This document shows, piece by piece, positions 1 to 9,943 of a stretch of DNA of 64,000 nucleotides. Position 1 is the stretch's first letter. Each line of letters opens with the position of its first letter. Source of the stretch: Lepiota brunneoincarnata (Eukaryota > Basidiomycota > Agaricomycetes > Agaricales > Agaricaceae); assembly GCA_023014365.1 (NCBI GenBank), contig JAEBUN010000055.1, positions 124,001 through 188,000 on the forward strand, given 5' to 3'. A program made the position numbers and the translations under genes. The notes beneath the pieces are model-generated. The model had not been told where the DNA came from. It did not search any database and was given only the letters and a program-made list of their open reading frames with translations.

Positions 1-356
1 GATCATGTGAGGTATATGTCTCCTATTTATACTTTGATATTGTCATGCATGTGATATCGTCTGATTACCGTAGTTTCAGTAGTCTGGTCTGTGCGCAGAC
101 CTTTTGTATATAAATATAGCTGCGAGTAGGGATTATGATCCCCACTCAAATATCATTTGGGTTTCCGGCCCATTTATTCCCCTAACAGGCAGTATGCTGA
201 GGTGCTGGGACCCACAAAGCACTTGTTAATTATAAAGTCTTTGATATTTTTAGGGCTTTGGGCATCAGATATTACCTTCCAAACATTGGACATTCTGTTC
301 TGTAGTCTGGTCATCATTAATGAACTTGTTATAGGTGTAATACACCTGTGACAGCT
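1..356 (+). repeat. Possible LTR (Ty3/gypsy type)
   Basis: A TATA-like stretch (TATATAAATATAG, about 108-121) is followed by a leader-like tract. The segment ends near 345-356 in TACACCTGTGACAG, which resembles the 3' end of many basidiomycete gypsy LTRs. The left end is outside the window and no second LTR copy was found, so this is a weak call. It is consistent with the gypsy pol remnant that follows. Confidence 0.25.
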
Positions 357-663
357 ACTAGTTACATTCTCTATGTTCAAATGCATCCAAGTTCATCAGA
401 AAATTGCTCATAAGGTCCCTTGATGTGACTGGAATATACTCAATAGGCTATGTAGGGTCCTGAATCCCTCTGGAGAGTATTCTGGTGGTTTGGTTTACTA
501 AGCTTAGTGATAATGAACTAGTTTGAACACTTCTGAGGCTTGAATATCCTCAATTCGGTTAAACTGACTACTACAGAATATAGTACCAATCCTTTATAGA
601 GTTCCTTAATGACATAGCCAATGATTCTATGTAGAGAATCATTCCAGAGTACAGAATTCATGT

Positions 664-996
664 ATGAGCATGAAATCAGTGTATCAGCACTATGCACAAA
701 AGCTTCAAGCTAATTGCATCCAAGCATACCAACTTGGCCCATTTCCCATCTTAGATGAAGAAGAGGATGGGGATAAGCCAACCCTCCCCACCTTGGAACC
801 AGAGGAGCCTTTAGAAGATGGGGATTGTATCTTCACAATAAGACTTCTCCCTCCAAAACCTACTCTGGAGGTGATTACTGCAGGTTTTACCACCCCTCAA
901 TGCCTGGCAGAAGCATTCCTCCAAAATTCCCAAAAGAATGACCCCCAGAATTCTAGTTTCTGAGTGCATGTTCCCCCATACCTTCAGGAATATATG
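664..996 (+). pseudogene. Ty3/gypsy pol remnant, interrupted by a Tc1 element
   Basis: The translated stretch contains PLEDGDCIFTIRLLPPK and TPQCLAEAFLQNS, followed after a stop codon (961-963) by VPPYLQEYMY. This resembles the linker before the reverse transcriptase in basidiomycete Ty3/gypsy polyproteins, where a 'GDxI...' stretch, an 'S/TQxLAEA' stretch and a 'VPxYLxEF' stretch occur in this order. The reading ends exactly at the TA target site of the Tc1 element (997-998). It may resume after the element at 2599 as FDHGIRR, matching the usual 'FD..DHAI' block. The gene is dead (stop codon, truncation, transposon insertion). The assignment rests on family memory, not a search. Confidence 0.4.
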
Positions 997-998
997 TA

Positions 999-1221
999 CA
1001 GTAAGGGACAAAACCCTTCCAATGATTTTTATACTTCAACAAATATGTTAATAACTGCCCACCTACTAAAGGTGAAACCTTCATATTTTAATTTGGAATA
1101 CCTATATGGCTCATGTATCATCCTGCCAAATATCATTACGTCATATGCCATTTTGGGAAGTCGGTGAATTAAACAATCATTTAAGGTCATTGGAAGGGTT
1201 TTGTCCATCTCTACTCTAATC
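999..1221 (+). repeat. Left terminal inverted repeat of Tc1-like element 1
   Basis: About 220 bp that reads as the reverse complement of 2376-2596 with scattered, mostly transition, differences. It contains an internal inverted pair of the motif ACAAAACCCTTCCAATGA near its two ends. Confidence 0.85.
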
Positions 1222-1348
1222 ACATGATTTTGTTTATTACAGCCAAATAAGTGCAAAGCAATGTCATGTGACTGGTTTGAATAATGTATAAATATAGCTG
1301 CTCACTCCCCTAGCTCACACCACCCCCCCAACTTCATTTTGCTAACAT

Positions 1349-2224
1349 GTGATCTCTCTCTATAACTCAATACAACTATATTCTCTTCCTTTGGACAAAG
1401 ACCACTCTGCTACCCATATTGCTTCTACCACTGGTCTTGGCCTCAGCACTATATCTCACCTTTACTCCAAACATTGTTCAACACTTTCAAAGTCACTTGG
1501 TGGCCACCCAACCAAGCTTTCTGTTGGCAATATCAAATAGACCACTCATCTTATCACACCCTGCAAGGCTGAAAATGCCTCCCAAATCACCAGAACCCTT
1601 TGTACTGTCATTGACCAACTTCTATCCTCCAAAACAGTTTGCAGAGCACTCAAAAAAGCTGGAATGAAGGCTGTAGTCAAGCAGAAAAGGTGTAAACTCT
1701 CTGTTATATATAAGAGGAAAAGACTAGAGTGGGCAGAGGCACATGCAGACTGGACTCTGGAAGACTGAAAGAGAGTGGTTTGGTCAGATGAGACCATAAT
1801 CAACTACTTAGGGTCAGATGGAAGGGTTTGGGTCTGGAAAAGAGCAGGGGAGAGGCTTAGTGACAGGCAGGTATAGGGAACCACAAAGTTTAGAGGAGGT
1901 TCTATCATGGTATGGAGCTGTATGCTGTGGGAGGGTCCAGGGTTGGCAGCCAAGATTAATGGTAAGATGGATGGTGATCTATTTGTCATCATTTTGGAGG
2001 ATAAACTCAAGGGGAGTCTGGAGTGGTATGACAAAGAAGTGGAGGATATTGTCTTTCAACAAGATAATGATCCCAAACATAGGTGCATCAAAGCTCAAAA
2101 ATGGTTCAAAGCAGCTGAAATAGAGGTTATGGTGTGGCCCCCACAATCTCCAGACCTCAATCCCATTGAACATCTATGGACTCACCTTAGAATCAAGTTG
2201 GGAGAGTATGATACTCCACCTTAG
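1349..2224 (+). pseudogene. Dead Tc1/mariner transposase (nonsense mutations only)
   Basis: One reading frame runs through the whole stretch and is broken only by in-frame stop codons (near 1539, 1768, 1876 and 2223); I see no frameshift. Transposase hallmarks remain: a helix-turn-helix-like N-terminal part, VVWSDET for the first catalytic Asp, VFQQDNDPKH for the second, and SPDLNPIEHLW for the Glu of the DD34E triad. At least one stop replaces a conserved Trp (LED-stop-KRVVW, TGG to TGA), as expected from C:G to T:A decay. The protein cannot be made, so the element is non-autonomous or dead. Confidence 0.85.
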
Positions 2225-2375
2225 GGGATAGAAGAATTATGGGGGAGGACACAGGGAATGGGATCAGATTCCAGCAGAAGTGTGTCAGAATCTGATAGAG
2301 TATGCTTGATAGGGTTCAGGCTGTTTTGGATACCAGAGAAGGTTATACAAAGTACTAAAAGTGTAATTATTGGTA

Positions 2376-2596
2376 AATTCTTAGAGATAGACAAAACTCT
2401 TTCAATGACCTTAAATGATTGTTTAATTCTCTGACTTCCCAAAATGGCATATGACATAATCATATTTGGCAGGGTGATATATGAGCCATATAGGTACTCC
2501 CAATTAAAATATGAAGGTTTCATCTTTAGTAGGTAGGCAGTTGTTAACATATTTGTTGAAGTATAAAAATCATTGGAAGGGTTTTATCCCTTACTG
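2376..2596 (-). repeat. Right terminal inverted repeat of Tc1-like element 1
   Basis: Inverted partner of 999-1221. Both arms translate to the same spurious peptide (PSYFNxEYLYGS), which shows the repeat directly. Confidence 0.85.
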
Positions 2597-3019
2597 TAAC
2601 TTTGACCATGGTATAAGGAGACAAGTGGTAAACTTGAGTGCACTCAACTTTGAATATTGTATGGGCTGATAAGTGGCAAATGCAAGCATACTTAACTTTG
2701 ACACTTGTTTACACATACAAGCAACAAAGCTAAGTTCTTAACTTGGGCATTTATTCATGCTCTTAGTTAGATATATTTGAGTACATTCCCCATATATACT
2801 GTTATCTTGCACTTAAATACATAAAATCTTGCAGATAGTTCAATATACTTAAGCTAATTCTCTATATATTCTACAGAAATGATATTTTGGTATATTTTCA
2901 ACTTTACTATATTTTTTAAAGTGAACCTAGCATTTTGAAAGCCTAAGCCTAATGTCTTGCACTAGAACCTAGTCAAATAGCAGTTAGCCAGCACCAGGAA
3001 GTCTTGTGGGTGCAGTGGG

Positions 3020-3440
3020 ACCTGTGTGCTCATATAAGCCTTCTCCATGAGAAGTCCAACTCATCCAGAGTTAGTTGCCCTGGTAAGTTCCTATGGTCAC
3101 ATGCTTTGCATGTAATGTGGTTATATATATTTTCCTTTGGTGAAAAATGTGAGTTATTTTTAGCTGATTATGTAAGCTGCTCCACAGATTGCATAGCCCC
3201 CTATCACAATCACATTAGATAAGCAAGGTAAGCTTTCCCATTGGATGGACAGTGCAAGTTTGCTCAGACAATCATGTGTCTGATGAGTCTTAAATAAAAT
3301 GAAATGGGTGGGATCATTTGTTCTAACAACCCCATTGCACCTGTCCATACTCACCATCATACATTTCCTCCTCCTCTGACCCCATTGCACCTATCTGTAC
3401 TCACCATTATATATTTTCTCCTTCCCTAAACCCCTAGGAA
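3020..3440 (+). mobile_element. Internal, CpG-depleted relic of the subtelomeric Penelope-like element (subfamily B)
   Basis: This + strand stretch aligns by eye, in order, with the minus strand of the subtelomeric units at 54.9-55.27 and 60.6-61.0 kb. Shared blocks include GGTGAAAAATGTGAGTTATT (3140-3159), the hammerhead core near 3280-3303, and a 3' tail ending in CTCCTTCCCTAAACCCCTA near 3420-3437, which is telomere-like in the CCCTAA sense. The tail block (CCATTGCACCT...) is duplicated in tandem at about 3330 and 3383. Nearly all differences from the subtelomeric copies are CpG to TpG or CpA, a methylation/RIP-like signature. Its orientation is opposite to the telomeric array. Confidence 0.75.
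3276..3340 (+). ncRNA. Decayed hammerhead ribozyme of the internal Penelope-like relic
   Basis: The core CTGATGA (3280-3286) and the GAA with stem III strand ATGGGT (3301-3308) are present, with a partner ending CCCAT and then TGCAC near 3331-3340. Stem I still pairs (GTGT with GCAC). Stem II (GTCTTAAATAAAAT) no longer closes, so activity is unlikely. Recognised by alignment to the intact copies at 54.5-62.1 kb. Confidence 0.7.
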
Positions 3441-3512
3441 GTTGATGAAGACCTCTACTAAGGGTTAAGTGGCTTCACATATGGGAATGGACTTGCAGCC
3501 TCAGCTTATGTA

Positions 3513-3540
3513 CAGTAGGGTAGCAAAAGTTTTGCGAAAA
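3513..3540 (+). repeat. Left terminal inverted repeat of Tc1-like element 2
   Basis: 28 bp starting at the CAGT terminus next to the TA target site; pairs with 4731-4758. Confidence 0.85.
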
Positions 3541-3606
3541 TCTGTCACATGACCTCGTTTAACAATAAACGAAAAATATTCCCACTGATCAACAACTCCA
3601 CCCTAC

Positions 3607-4659
3607 ATGCCAAAAATAGCTGGACAAAAGAATACTGTCCCTGAACTATGCTCCCTGATATGTGCAAGGCATCAGGAGGGTATTCCTGCTTGCGAAATTG
3701 CCAATTTCTTTGGAGTCCATATTTCCACTGTCTATCGGGTTATCCATAGGCACAAAGAGCAGGGTCATCATGAGGATGCTCCCAGGTCTGGGAGACCTTC
3801 CTTATTGGATGACAGGGCAATGCGACACATCAAAATTGTGCTGGAGAGAAATAGACGCCAAACTCTCCGCGAGATCACCCACACAATAAACACATTTCTC
3901 GACTCCCCTGCTCATCCCCACACTATCCGGCATGCCATTAGGTATCAATTGGGTCTTAGCCAACACATTTCTGCAAAGAAACCATTTCTTAAGCCTTCCC
4001 ATGTCAAAGCCAGGATGGTATGGGCAAGAGAATATCGGAGGTGGATGGAGGAGGACTGGAGACATGTGATTTGGACAGATGAGGCTTCTGTGGAGATTGG
4101 AAAGAGTTCAAAGGTGGTTTGGGTATGGAGGAGACCTGGTGAGAGGTACACAGAAAGGTGTTTAACCCCTACTTTCAAGTCTGGAAGACAGAGTCTTATG
4201 ATATGGGGGTGCATGGCACATGGAAAACTCGGTCCACTGGTTCGTATACCCAAGGGTGCAAGGACAGCTGCAGATTATATTAGCCTCATCCTTAGTGGAC
4301 CATTATGGGATTTTTATGGGAATTTATCAGAGGAGAGGGGGCAGGTAGCGGTGATGGAAGATGGAGCTCCAGTCCACCAGGCAAAGATCACCCGACAATT
4401 CCGCAAATCCCATCTCATCAATGAGCTTCCACACCCAGCTCAGTCACCAGACCTCAATCCCATCGAACATGTATGGAGATACCTCAAAGTCAGAATAAAT
4501 GACCAAGCAGAAATCCCCCAAAACCTTGACAAACTTTGGGAGGCAATTCAGGAGGAGTGGAGGATGATTGATATAAATTATATTAATGACCTGGTCAAGA
4601 GCATGCCCGATCGTGCTCAGGCAGTCTATGAGGCCAAGGGCCACCATACAAAATATTAA
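3607..4659 (+). CDS. Tc1/mariner-family transposase, full length
   Basis: A 350-residue single-exon protein, the usual length for Tc1-type transposases. The N-terminal about 120 residues form two helix-turn-helix DNA-binding units (IPACEIANFFGVHISTVYRV, then a GRP-like hook at APRSGRPS). The catalytic core shows the DDE triad: Asp in VIWTDEAS, Asp in VAVMEDGAPVHQ, and Glu in SPDLNPIEHVW, with 34-residue DD-to-E spacing typical of the Tc1 branch. The first ATG follows 94 bp after the left end of the element. The protein would cut at the terminal repeats and insert at TA. No frameshift or stop is seen, so it is potentially functional. Confidence 0.93.
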   Translation: MPKIAGQKNTVPELCSLICARHQEGIPACEIANFFGVHISTVYRVIHRHKEQGHHEDAPRSGRPSLLDDRAMRHIKIVLERNRRQTLREITHTINTFLDSPAHPHTIRHAIRYQLGLSQHISAKKPFLKPSHVKARMVWAREYRRWMEEDWRHVIWTDEASVEIGKSSKVVWVWRRPGERYTERCLTPTFKSGRQSLMIWGCMAHGKLGPLVRIPKGARTAADYISLILSGPLWDFYGNLSEERGQVAVMEDGAPVHQAKITRQFRKSHLINELPHPAQSPDLNPIEHVWRYLKVRINDQAEIPQNLDKLWEAIQEEWRMIDINYINDLVKSMPDRAQAVYEAKGHHTKY

Positions 4660-4730
4660 CATAATTTTAGATGCAGTTGTGGTAGTGTAGTGAATATTTT
4701 TAACGATTAATGCATTATTTGTCTTTGTTG

Positions 4731-4758
4731 TTTTCGCAAAACTTTTGTTACTGTACTG
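4731..4758 (-). repeat. Right terminal inverted repeat of Tc1-like element 2
   Basis: 28 bp, inverted partner of 3513-3540. The last bases are repeated (CTGTACTGTACTG), so the exact end could be placed one 5-bp step either way; the position flanked by TA that gives the best alignment is used. Confidence 0.8.
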
Positions 4759-4760
4759 TA

Positions 4761-5709
4761 CTGTGCCCTCCTTACTGTCCTAGTCTATGCTCTGGGAAGA
4801 GCAGAGCAGAGCCAAGTGGGGCTGAGTGGAAATGGCAAGATAGGAGATAGGGATAGAAATTCACTGTTCAAGTTGATTATCAGGTTGGAGTTACAAGTCA
4901 GGTATTCTACAGTATATATATTAACATCTTAATAGAATGTGACTAGTAATGACTATAGGTGGAGATAGGTGGGAACCAAATAGGATTACAAACAATAGTC
5001 TAGAGATGAAGACTGATATGGAAATAAACTAAATCTTACTGAGGAAATACAGAATAGAACAGGGTATAGACAGGGATGGCAGGATTCAGGTACAAGATTG
5101 CTAGAGGTCAGATAGCCATGGCATGTGGTCAGGGATAGTCTTGTGATGAGACAGTAGGGGTTGGAGCAGGGCTAAGTGGGTCCATGGTAGGGTAAGGGGT
5201 CAGAGTTTAAAGCCTAATTAGACTTTGGTTGACATGGATGTGACATGGGCAGGATGAATGACCTCTGATCCTAGTACTGAAATAATCTCTGACCTTGGCA
5301 CCAAAATAACCTCTGACCCTTGGTGCCAATCTATGGGAATGATGGCCAGTCTTGATAATAAATATTCAATTGTTATCCCACCTTGAGATATTTGTTAGAT
5401 ATTTTTTATTTTCATGCAATATTACAAAGGAGGAAATAATATTTCACTTGAGACAGGTGACAATATAAGGGCCCCACAGAGAGTGCCATAAACATTCCCA
5501 TACATTCAAAATGTGCTGACAAATGTACATGCCCCACAAATCTAGTCATACACCAGCAGTGAGAACCACAGAAATTGCTGAAGGCACTTGAAATACGATG
5601 AAAAAACAATTGACAGAGCAAATTTCCACTCTCACGAGTTTCATGGTTGCGTTCCACCGGCGACAGTCTCGTTACATTATTCATAAGTAAATACCAAATG
5701 GCACCATTT
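4761..5709. other. No gene recognised; repeat-derived spacer
   Basis: A purine-rich stretch (about 4790-5200) and short internal repeats of the type ATAACCTCTGACC near 5260-5330 suggest old transposon or LTR sequence. No convincing protein or RNA gene is visible. The stretch ends at the 3' end of the GH3 gene. Confidence 0.4.
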
Positions 5710-8700
5710 TTACGATACAGTCAATGTTGCCTGCTGGAAGCGTTGGTCACTGGTACCAACTTTGATCGTGAACGTGCCAGGCTCGACTATCCAGCTATTA
5801 TCACGAGACCACAAGCCAAGGTCTTGCAGATTAACATCAAGAGTTACTGTTGTGGACTGACCAGCACTGTTGTTTCTCATTCAGCAAGACGTACGAGATC
5901 GAAATTAAATAGGACGCACGGTATTTCAACTTTAGTAAAGCCAACTAGCTCCTGATTGGGCGTGACTACGGAGCTACGGTCATCCGTTGCGTACACTTGG
6001 ACGACTTCTTTGCCTGTCCGCGATCCCCGATTGCTGACAGTGACAGAAACCTTGAAGGATTTCGCGTTGCGACTGACAGTTGAGGGTGAGAGCCTCAGGC
6101 CTGAGCTGTCGCGTCGCTGAACACGCAAATTCATTCAGTATATATAAACTTACTAATTGAACGTGGTATAGCTCAGGCCGTGGCCAAAGCTCCAAAGGGG
6201 TTGAGGACTGTTGAGAACATACTAAACGGTGTCAACAAGGAACGCTAGAATGCGACCCAAAGACACCCCTACCTGGTTTCCAAACTTCAAGGTACCATCA
6301 TCAAGAACCGATCCAGGGTTCGAGGCGGGTCGCCCTCCCTTGAGATAGTTGTAGAAAGCTGGAGTAGTTCCGACATCTCGAGGAACAGAAACGGAGAGTT
6401 TTCCTGAAGGGTTGACGGTGCCAAAGATCACCTCCGCAAGGGCGCGGCCTAGACAATCTTGGCAACGGTGGAGTAACGGAGCTGGGCAGCGTACGTACCT
6501 CCGTATTCACCAGGATAGAATTGGTGAATAATAGCATTTGCGTCTATCATCCAAACGAGATGAGAATTCTAGTAACGGGGTTGAAGATCTGGGGACTCAC
6601 GATCCTTGACCCACGGTTCTGCAACTGGCTTACCAGTTACGTAGACAATAATAGTCGGCTTTCCGGTAGACCGAATGGCCTTGATAAGCTCAAGCTGAGC
6701 TCCAGCAAGACCAAGATCAGATTGATCCCGCATTTCTCCCGTCGTCGCATTGGTTCCTGGTGTCCAGAGCAAGGTTTGATCGAGGGACCACGTTCCGACC
6801 TATGTCATAATTTATCAAAGCTCTTGTCCGCATTCCCTCCCGATTAGACGTACCATGACGATAGCTGCGTCAGAATTGCGAGCGGTTTGGACGGCCTCCG
6901 GGAAGCCAGATTGGTCGTTCGACCAGAGCTGAGCCCCTTGGGCGAAGTTGATCTGAGCAGAGCTAGAAATGCTTGCGAGGTGTTGCTTGAAGCCTTCGAG
7001 AGGGCTGATAGCGTTATGAGTGGCATTGAAGAAGACATAGTCACCGAACTTCCGAAAGTCAGACCAATGGAGCACGATGGTGGCAGTTCGAACACGCACC
7101 GAAACTCGGTTAACTTGGGGTCCAATAAGGGCAATAGATCTGATGTTCGGGCTGAGCGGAAGAACGTTGTTCTTATTCTCCAGGAGCACGATGCTCTCGC
7201 GATCCGCTTGCTGGAGAACTGCTTGTCCGGCTGATGTGCGAAGGGTTGAGAGGTAATCCTCATAGGGATACGGGTCTGTAGGCGGTAAGCCAGGAAACAA
7301 TGCCAAGATTGATCCACATACTTTCAAAGAGACCCAATGAGAATTTGGTGCGCAAAAGATATCGGACGGTATCGTCAATAAACTTAACATTAATCTGGCC
7401 AGATTGTACTTGTCGCACGAGTGTTTCATAGGTGTATGTACCTGGCGATGAGGGTTAAGATCCCATGTCAGATTCCGAGTGTGATTCTACTTACCGCCAC
7501 CCATCTCACCACTCAGACCATTCTCTAGGGCAGCCTTCGCTGCACACTCTCGGGTATCGCAGGTTCCATGCATTGTAATTTGTAGATCGATCGAGCCAGC
7601 ATCGCAGGTAACCCAGTACTTATAGCCCCATTCATTGCGAAGCTAGGGGAGTTGACATTGAGTCATCGCATCATGATGGCGGATAGCCTTGGCTTTATAA
7701 ACTTACAATGTCAGTTAGGAGGTCTAGCGGAAATTATCAACTTCGGAAGAACAGGCACACGTAAATGAGGCGTACGGGAGTTAGCCACAGCAGGGATACC
7801 ATCGTAGCTAGCATAAGCAGTCATGATAGAAAGGGAATCCACACAGGCGCGATGGAAGGGGCGCAAGTATGCTGTTCGTAGCTCCCGTTCTCCTCCAGTG
7901 ACCTGGGCAAGGTTCCTATTTTCCAAGTGTTGAGCAAACTCTCGTCTGAAACTAGGGTATGGGGAGAGGGGCGGTACTCACAATCCACCCTGCGGAGATC
8001 CGAAAGCTGCAAAGTGCTTGCATGTGGCAGCGACACGAGCAATAGCAGTAGAGCTCGTATTTCTGCGTCTGCCATCCTGGAGACCATGGATGTACGCGCT
8101 CCCAAGCTCACCAGTGAGATAAGGGCATTCGCCGAAGCCCTCCTCTATGCGACCCCACCTCAACTCGCGTGCAAGGTCGAGAACGGGTGCGAAAATGTGG
8201 TTGATACCAAGGCCCTCGGCCTCTTGAGCGACGATGTTTGAAACGTTGTGGATCAGGTCTTTGTTAAACGATGCGGCAAGACCGATAGGCGAAGGGAAGA
8301 TGGTGCCATTATTGGTGAAGCCATGAAGACCTTGAAATGAAGCTTGGTTGAGCACAGCGGAGGGTGGCAGATATCCATGACGTACCCTCGGACTGGAAGA
8401 GAGCCGGAATGCCCAATGTCGTGTTTGCCACGAGATAACGTTGGCCAACCGTGACGGCATAAACAAACTTTTCCCAGGGCACTTGATATCCTCCCCAGAT
8501 ACTACCTGCCCTCGTACTCATCATATGTTCCTACCCCCCAAGTTCCTCCGGTTACATACACAAATACGCGGCAGAGATTGACACTCACCAGGCCCGTCTG
8601 ATTGTGTGCAAGTGTATTGTCCAAGGGGTCGCTCATATCCATCCACCCATTGATATCACCTTGAATTCTGAGTATCGTTAGCCACCACCGCACGATTCAG

Positions 8701-8957
8701 GACAACGCTCTGACGCCTGCCTACAATTGTGAAACCTTCTCCTCTAGTGTCATTCGTGGCAACAAATCATTGACTCTAGCTTCAATTGAAGCCTGGGGGT
8801 TCTTGTAAACCGGGATTGAACCATCCTTATTGGCCTGACGCGCTTGCAGGCTAAAATGTAGATCATTCCGAACACCAAATGGATCATGACCGATGGAAGG
8901 TCGAGACAGACATAAAATAAAGGCGGACAAGAGCAGGATATTTTTCAGGCCTGCCAT
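5710..8957 (-). CDS. Glycoside hydrolase family 3 beta-glucosidase, secreted (multi-exon)
   Basis: The start ATG (8957) opens a signal peptide (MAGLKNILLLSAFILCLS). The N-terminal TIM-barrel domain follows, with NTTLGIPALFQSEG, a GFGECPYLTGELG stretch and the CKHFAAFGS block. The nucleophile Asp is in WVTCDAGSID (about 7600). The second alpha/beta domain has RESIVLLENKNNVLPL (about 7200) and GAQLELIKAIRSTGKP (about 6680). The C-terminal fibronectin-III-like domain has GKEVVQVYATD and ELVGFTKVEI (about 5960-6000). The stop is TAA at 5710-5712. Introns of about 50-60 bp split it; for example exon 1 ends at 8725, and a later exon resumes in LEHMMSTRAGS. Family role: release of terminal beta-glucose from oligosaccharides outside the cell. 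All conserved blocks are present, so it is probably functional. The downstream exon borders are approximate. Confidence 0.88.
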
Positions 8958-9943
8958 AGCGGAGCGGAAAACTAGATCAGGAACGAGTCGTGGGGGATTA
9001 CACGCTGTTCTTCAGCTTTTAACGTGCTTCAGAAACAACGACACATGCTCTCAACCCCCTAGAGGAGCAAATGCGGTCCTTAATCGCTACAAATACAATT
9101 CTTCGCTTGATGCACTTTTGGCCGACCCATGCAAAGACCAGCTGACCACAGAAGGATGGAGGGTTTGTCTAACACGGTCCGCTATGTGTCCGCTATGTGT
9201 TCAAGGGTCTTTGCCCGAGATTTCTCCTAGCCAGTTCCCGGTCCCCTGGTAATAATAGATTAGAAACCGTGTACGCATTCTAGGCATCGCGTTCACAGGA
9301 AAAGAAGCCGCTAATTTTGCCACGGATGTATCGGGCTGAGTGAATTGTGATGGCTATGGCAATCAGAAAGGGTGCTTCGCCATTTGGCCTTTTCTCAGCG
9401 AGGCGATCGAACCTGCACTATTGAGTCATCAATACCGGAAAGACGGGAGTGGTCGATGAAATGGCAAAAAACACTGCCGTTTTGTCGCGATAATACTCCC
9501 CCCGTTCAATCTCAACGAGTGGGTATCTCGCATATCTTCGCAAAAAAAGCACTTCACGTCCATCATCGCTATTACCAGATGCCGAGCTCTTACTATTTCT
9601 ATGAGCCTGCTATAGGGAAAAGCACTGAGCGAACTTGAGCACATGACGTAAAAATGGCGAAACAGATCAGGCCCGGAGGCTGGAGAGAATAATGATATGC
9701 TCGTTTCACAATTTCTGGCGCATTACATCACATAATAATCAGTATTGAAACGTTAGTTTACGGGACGCTACAGTAAGGCTGGTTGGAATACTAATACTAC
9801 TAATGCGAGCCGACTATGAGGTATATAGGTTCATTAAATTACGCATGATGGTATCGTGCTACTTTCTCACCCACGGTGCCTACCGTCTCCTCGACCTCGA
9901 TCAATTGGTGCGAGATTGCCTGCCTTCGGACAGTCCGACAACT
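8958..9943. other. Intergenic region, GH3 upstream and peroxygenase-like downstream
   Basis: Both flanking genes are on the minus strand, so this holds the GH3 promoter (near 8960-9250) and the 3' region of the peroxygenase-like gene. The only open frames are short and unconvincing. No repeat was seen. Confidence 0.5.

Larger units (their letters stand above)
999..2596 (+). mobile_element. Degenerate Tc1/mariner-like DNA transposon with long terminal inverted repeats
   Basis: The element begins CAGTAAGGG and ends CCCTTACTG, flanked on both sides by the TA dinucleotide (997-998 and 2597-2598) expected for Tc1/mariner target-site duplication. The terminal inverted repeats are unusually long, about 220 bp (999-1221 against 2376-2596). 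Each arm also starts with ACAAAACCCTTCCAATGA (near 1009-1026) and ends with its reverse complement (near 1184-1204), giving a nested inverted-repeat layout. The interior encodes a dead DDE transposase. The element sits inside a gypsy remnant. Base composition is AT-rich. Confidence 0.85.
3513..4758 (+). mobile_element. Structurally intact Tc1/mariner-like DNA transposon
   Basis: The 1,246-bp element is flanked by TA at 3511-3512 and 4759-4760. Its 28-bp ends match in inverted orientation with about four mismatches: left CAGTAGGGTAGCAAAAG then TTTTGCGAAAA, right (reverse complement) CAGTACAGTAACAAAAG then TTTTGCGAAAA. It carries one uninterrupted transposase gene. It lies among heavily decayed repeats, so it looks like a later arrival and may be recently active. 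Confidence 0.9.
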
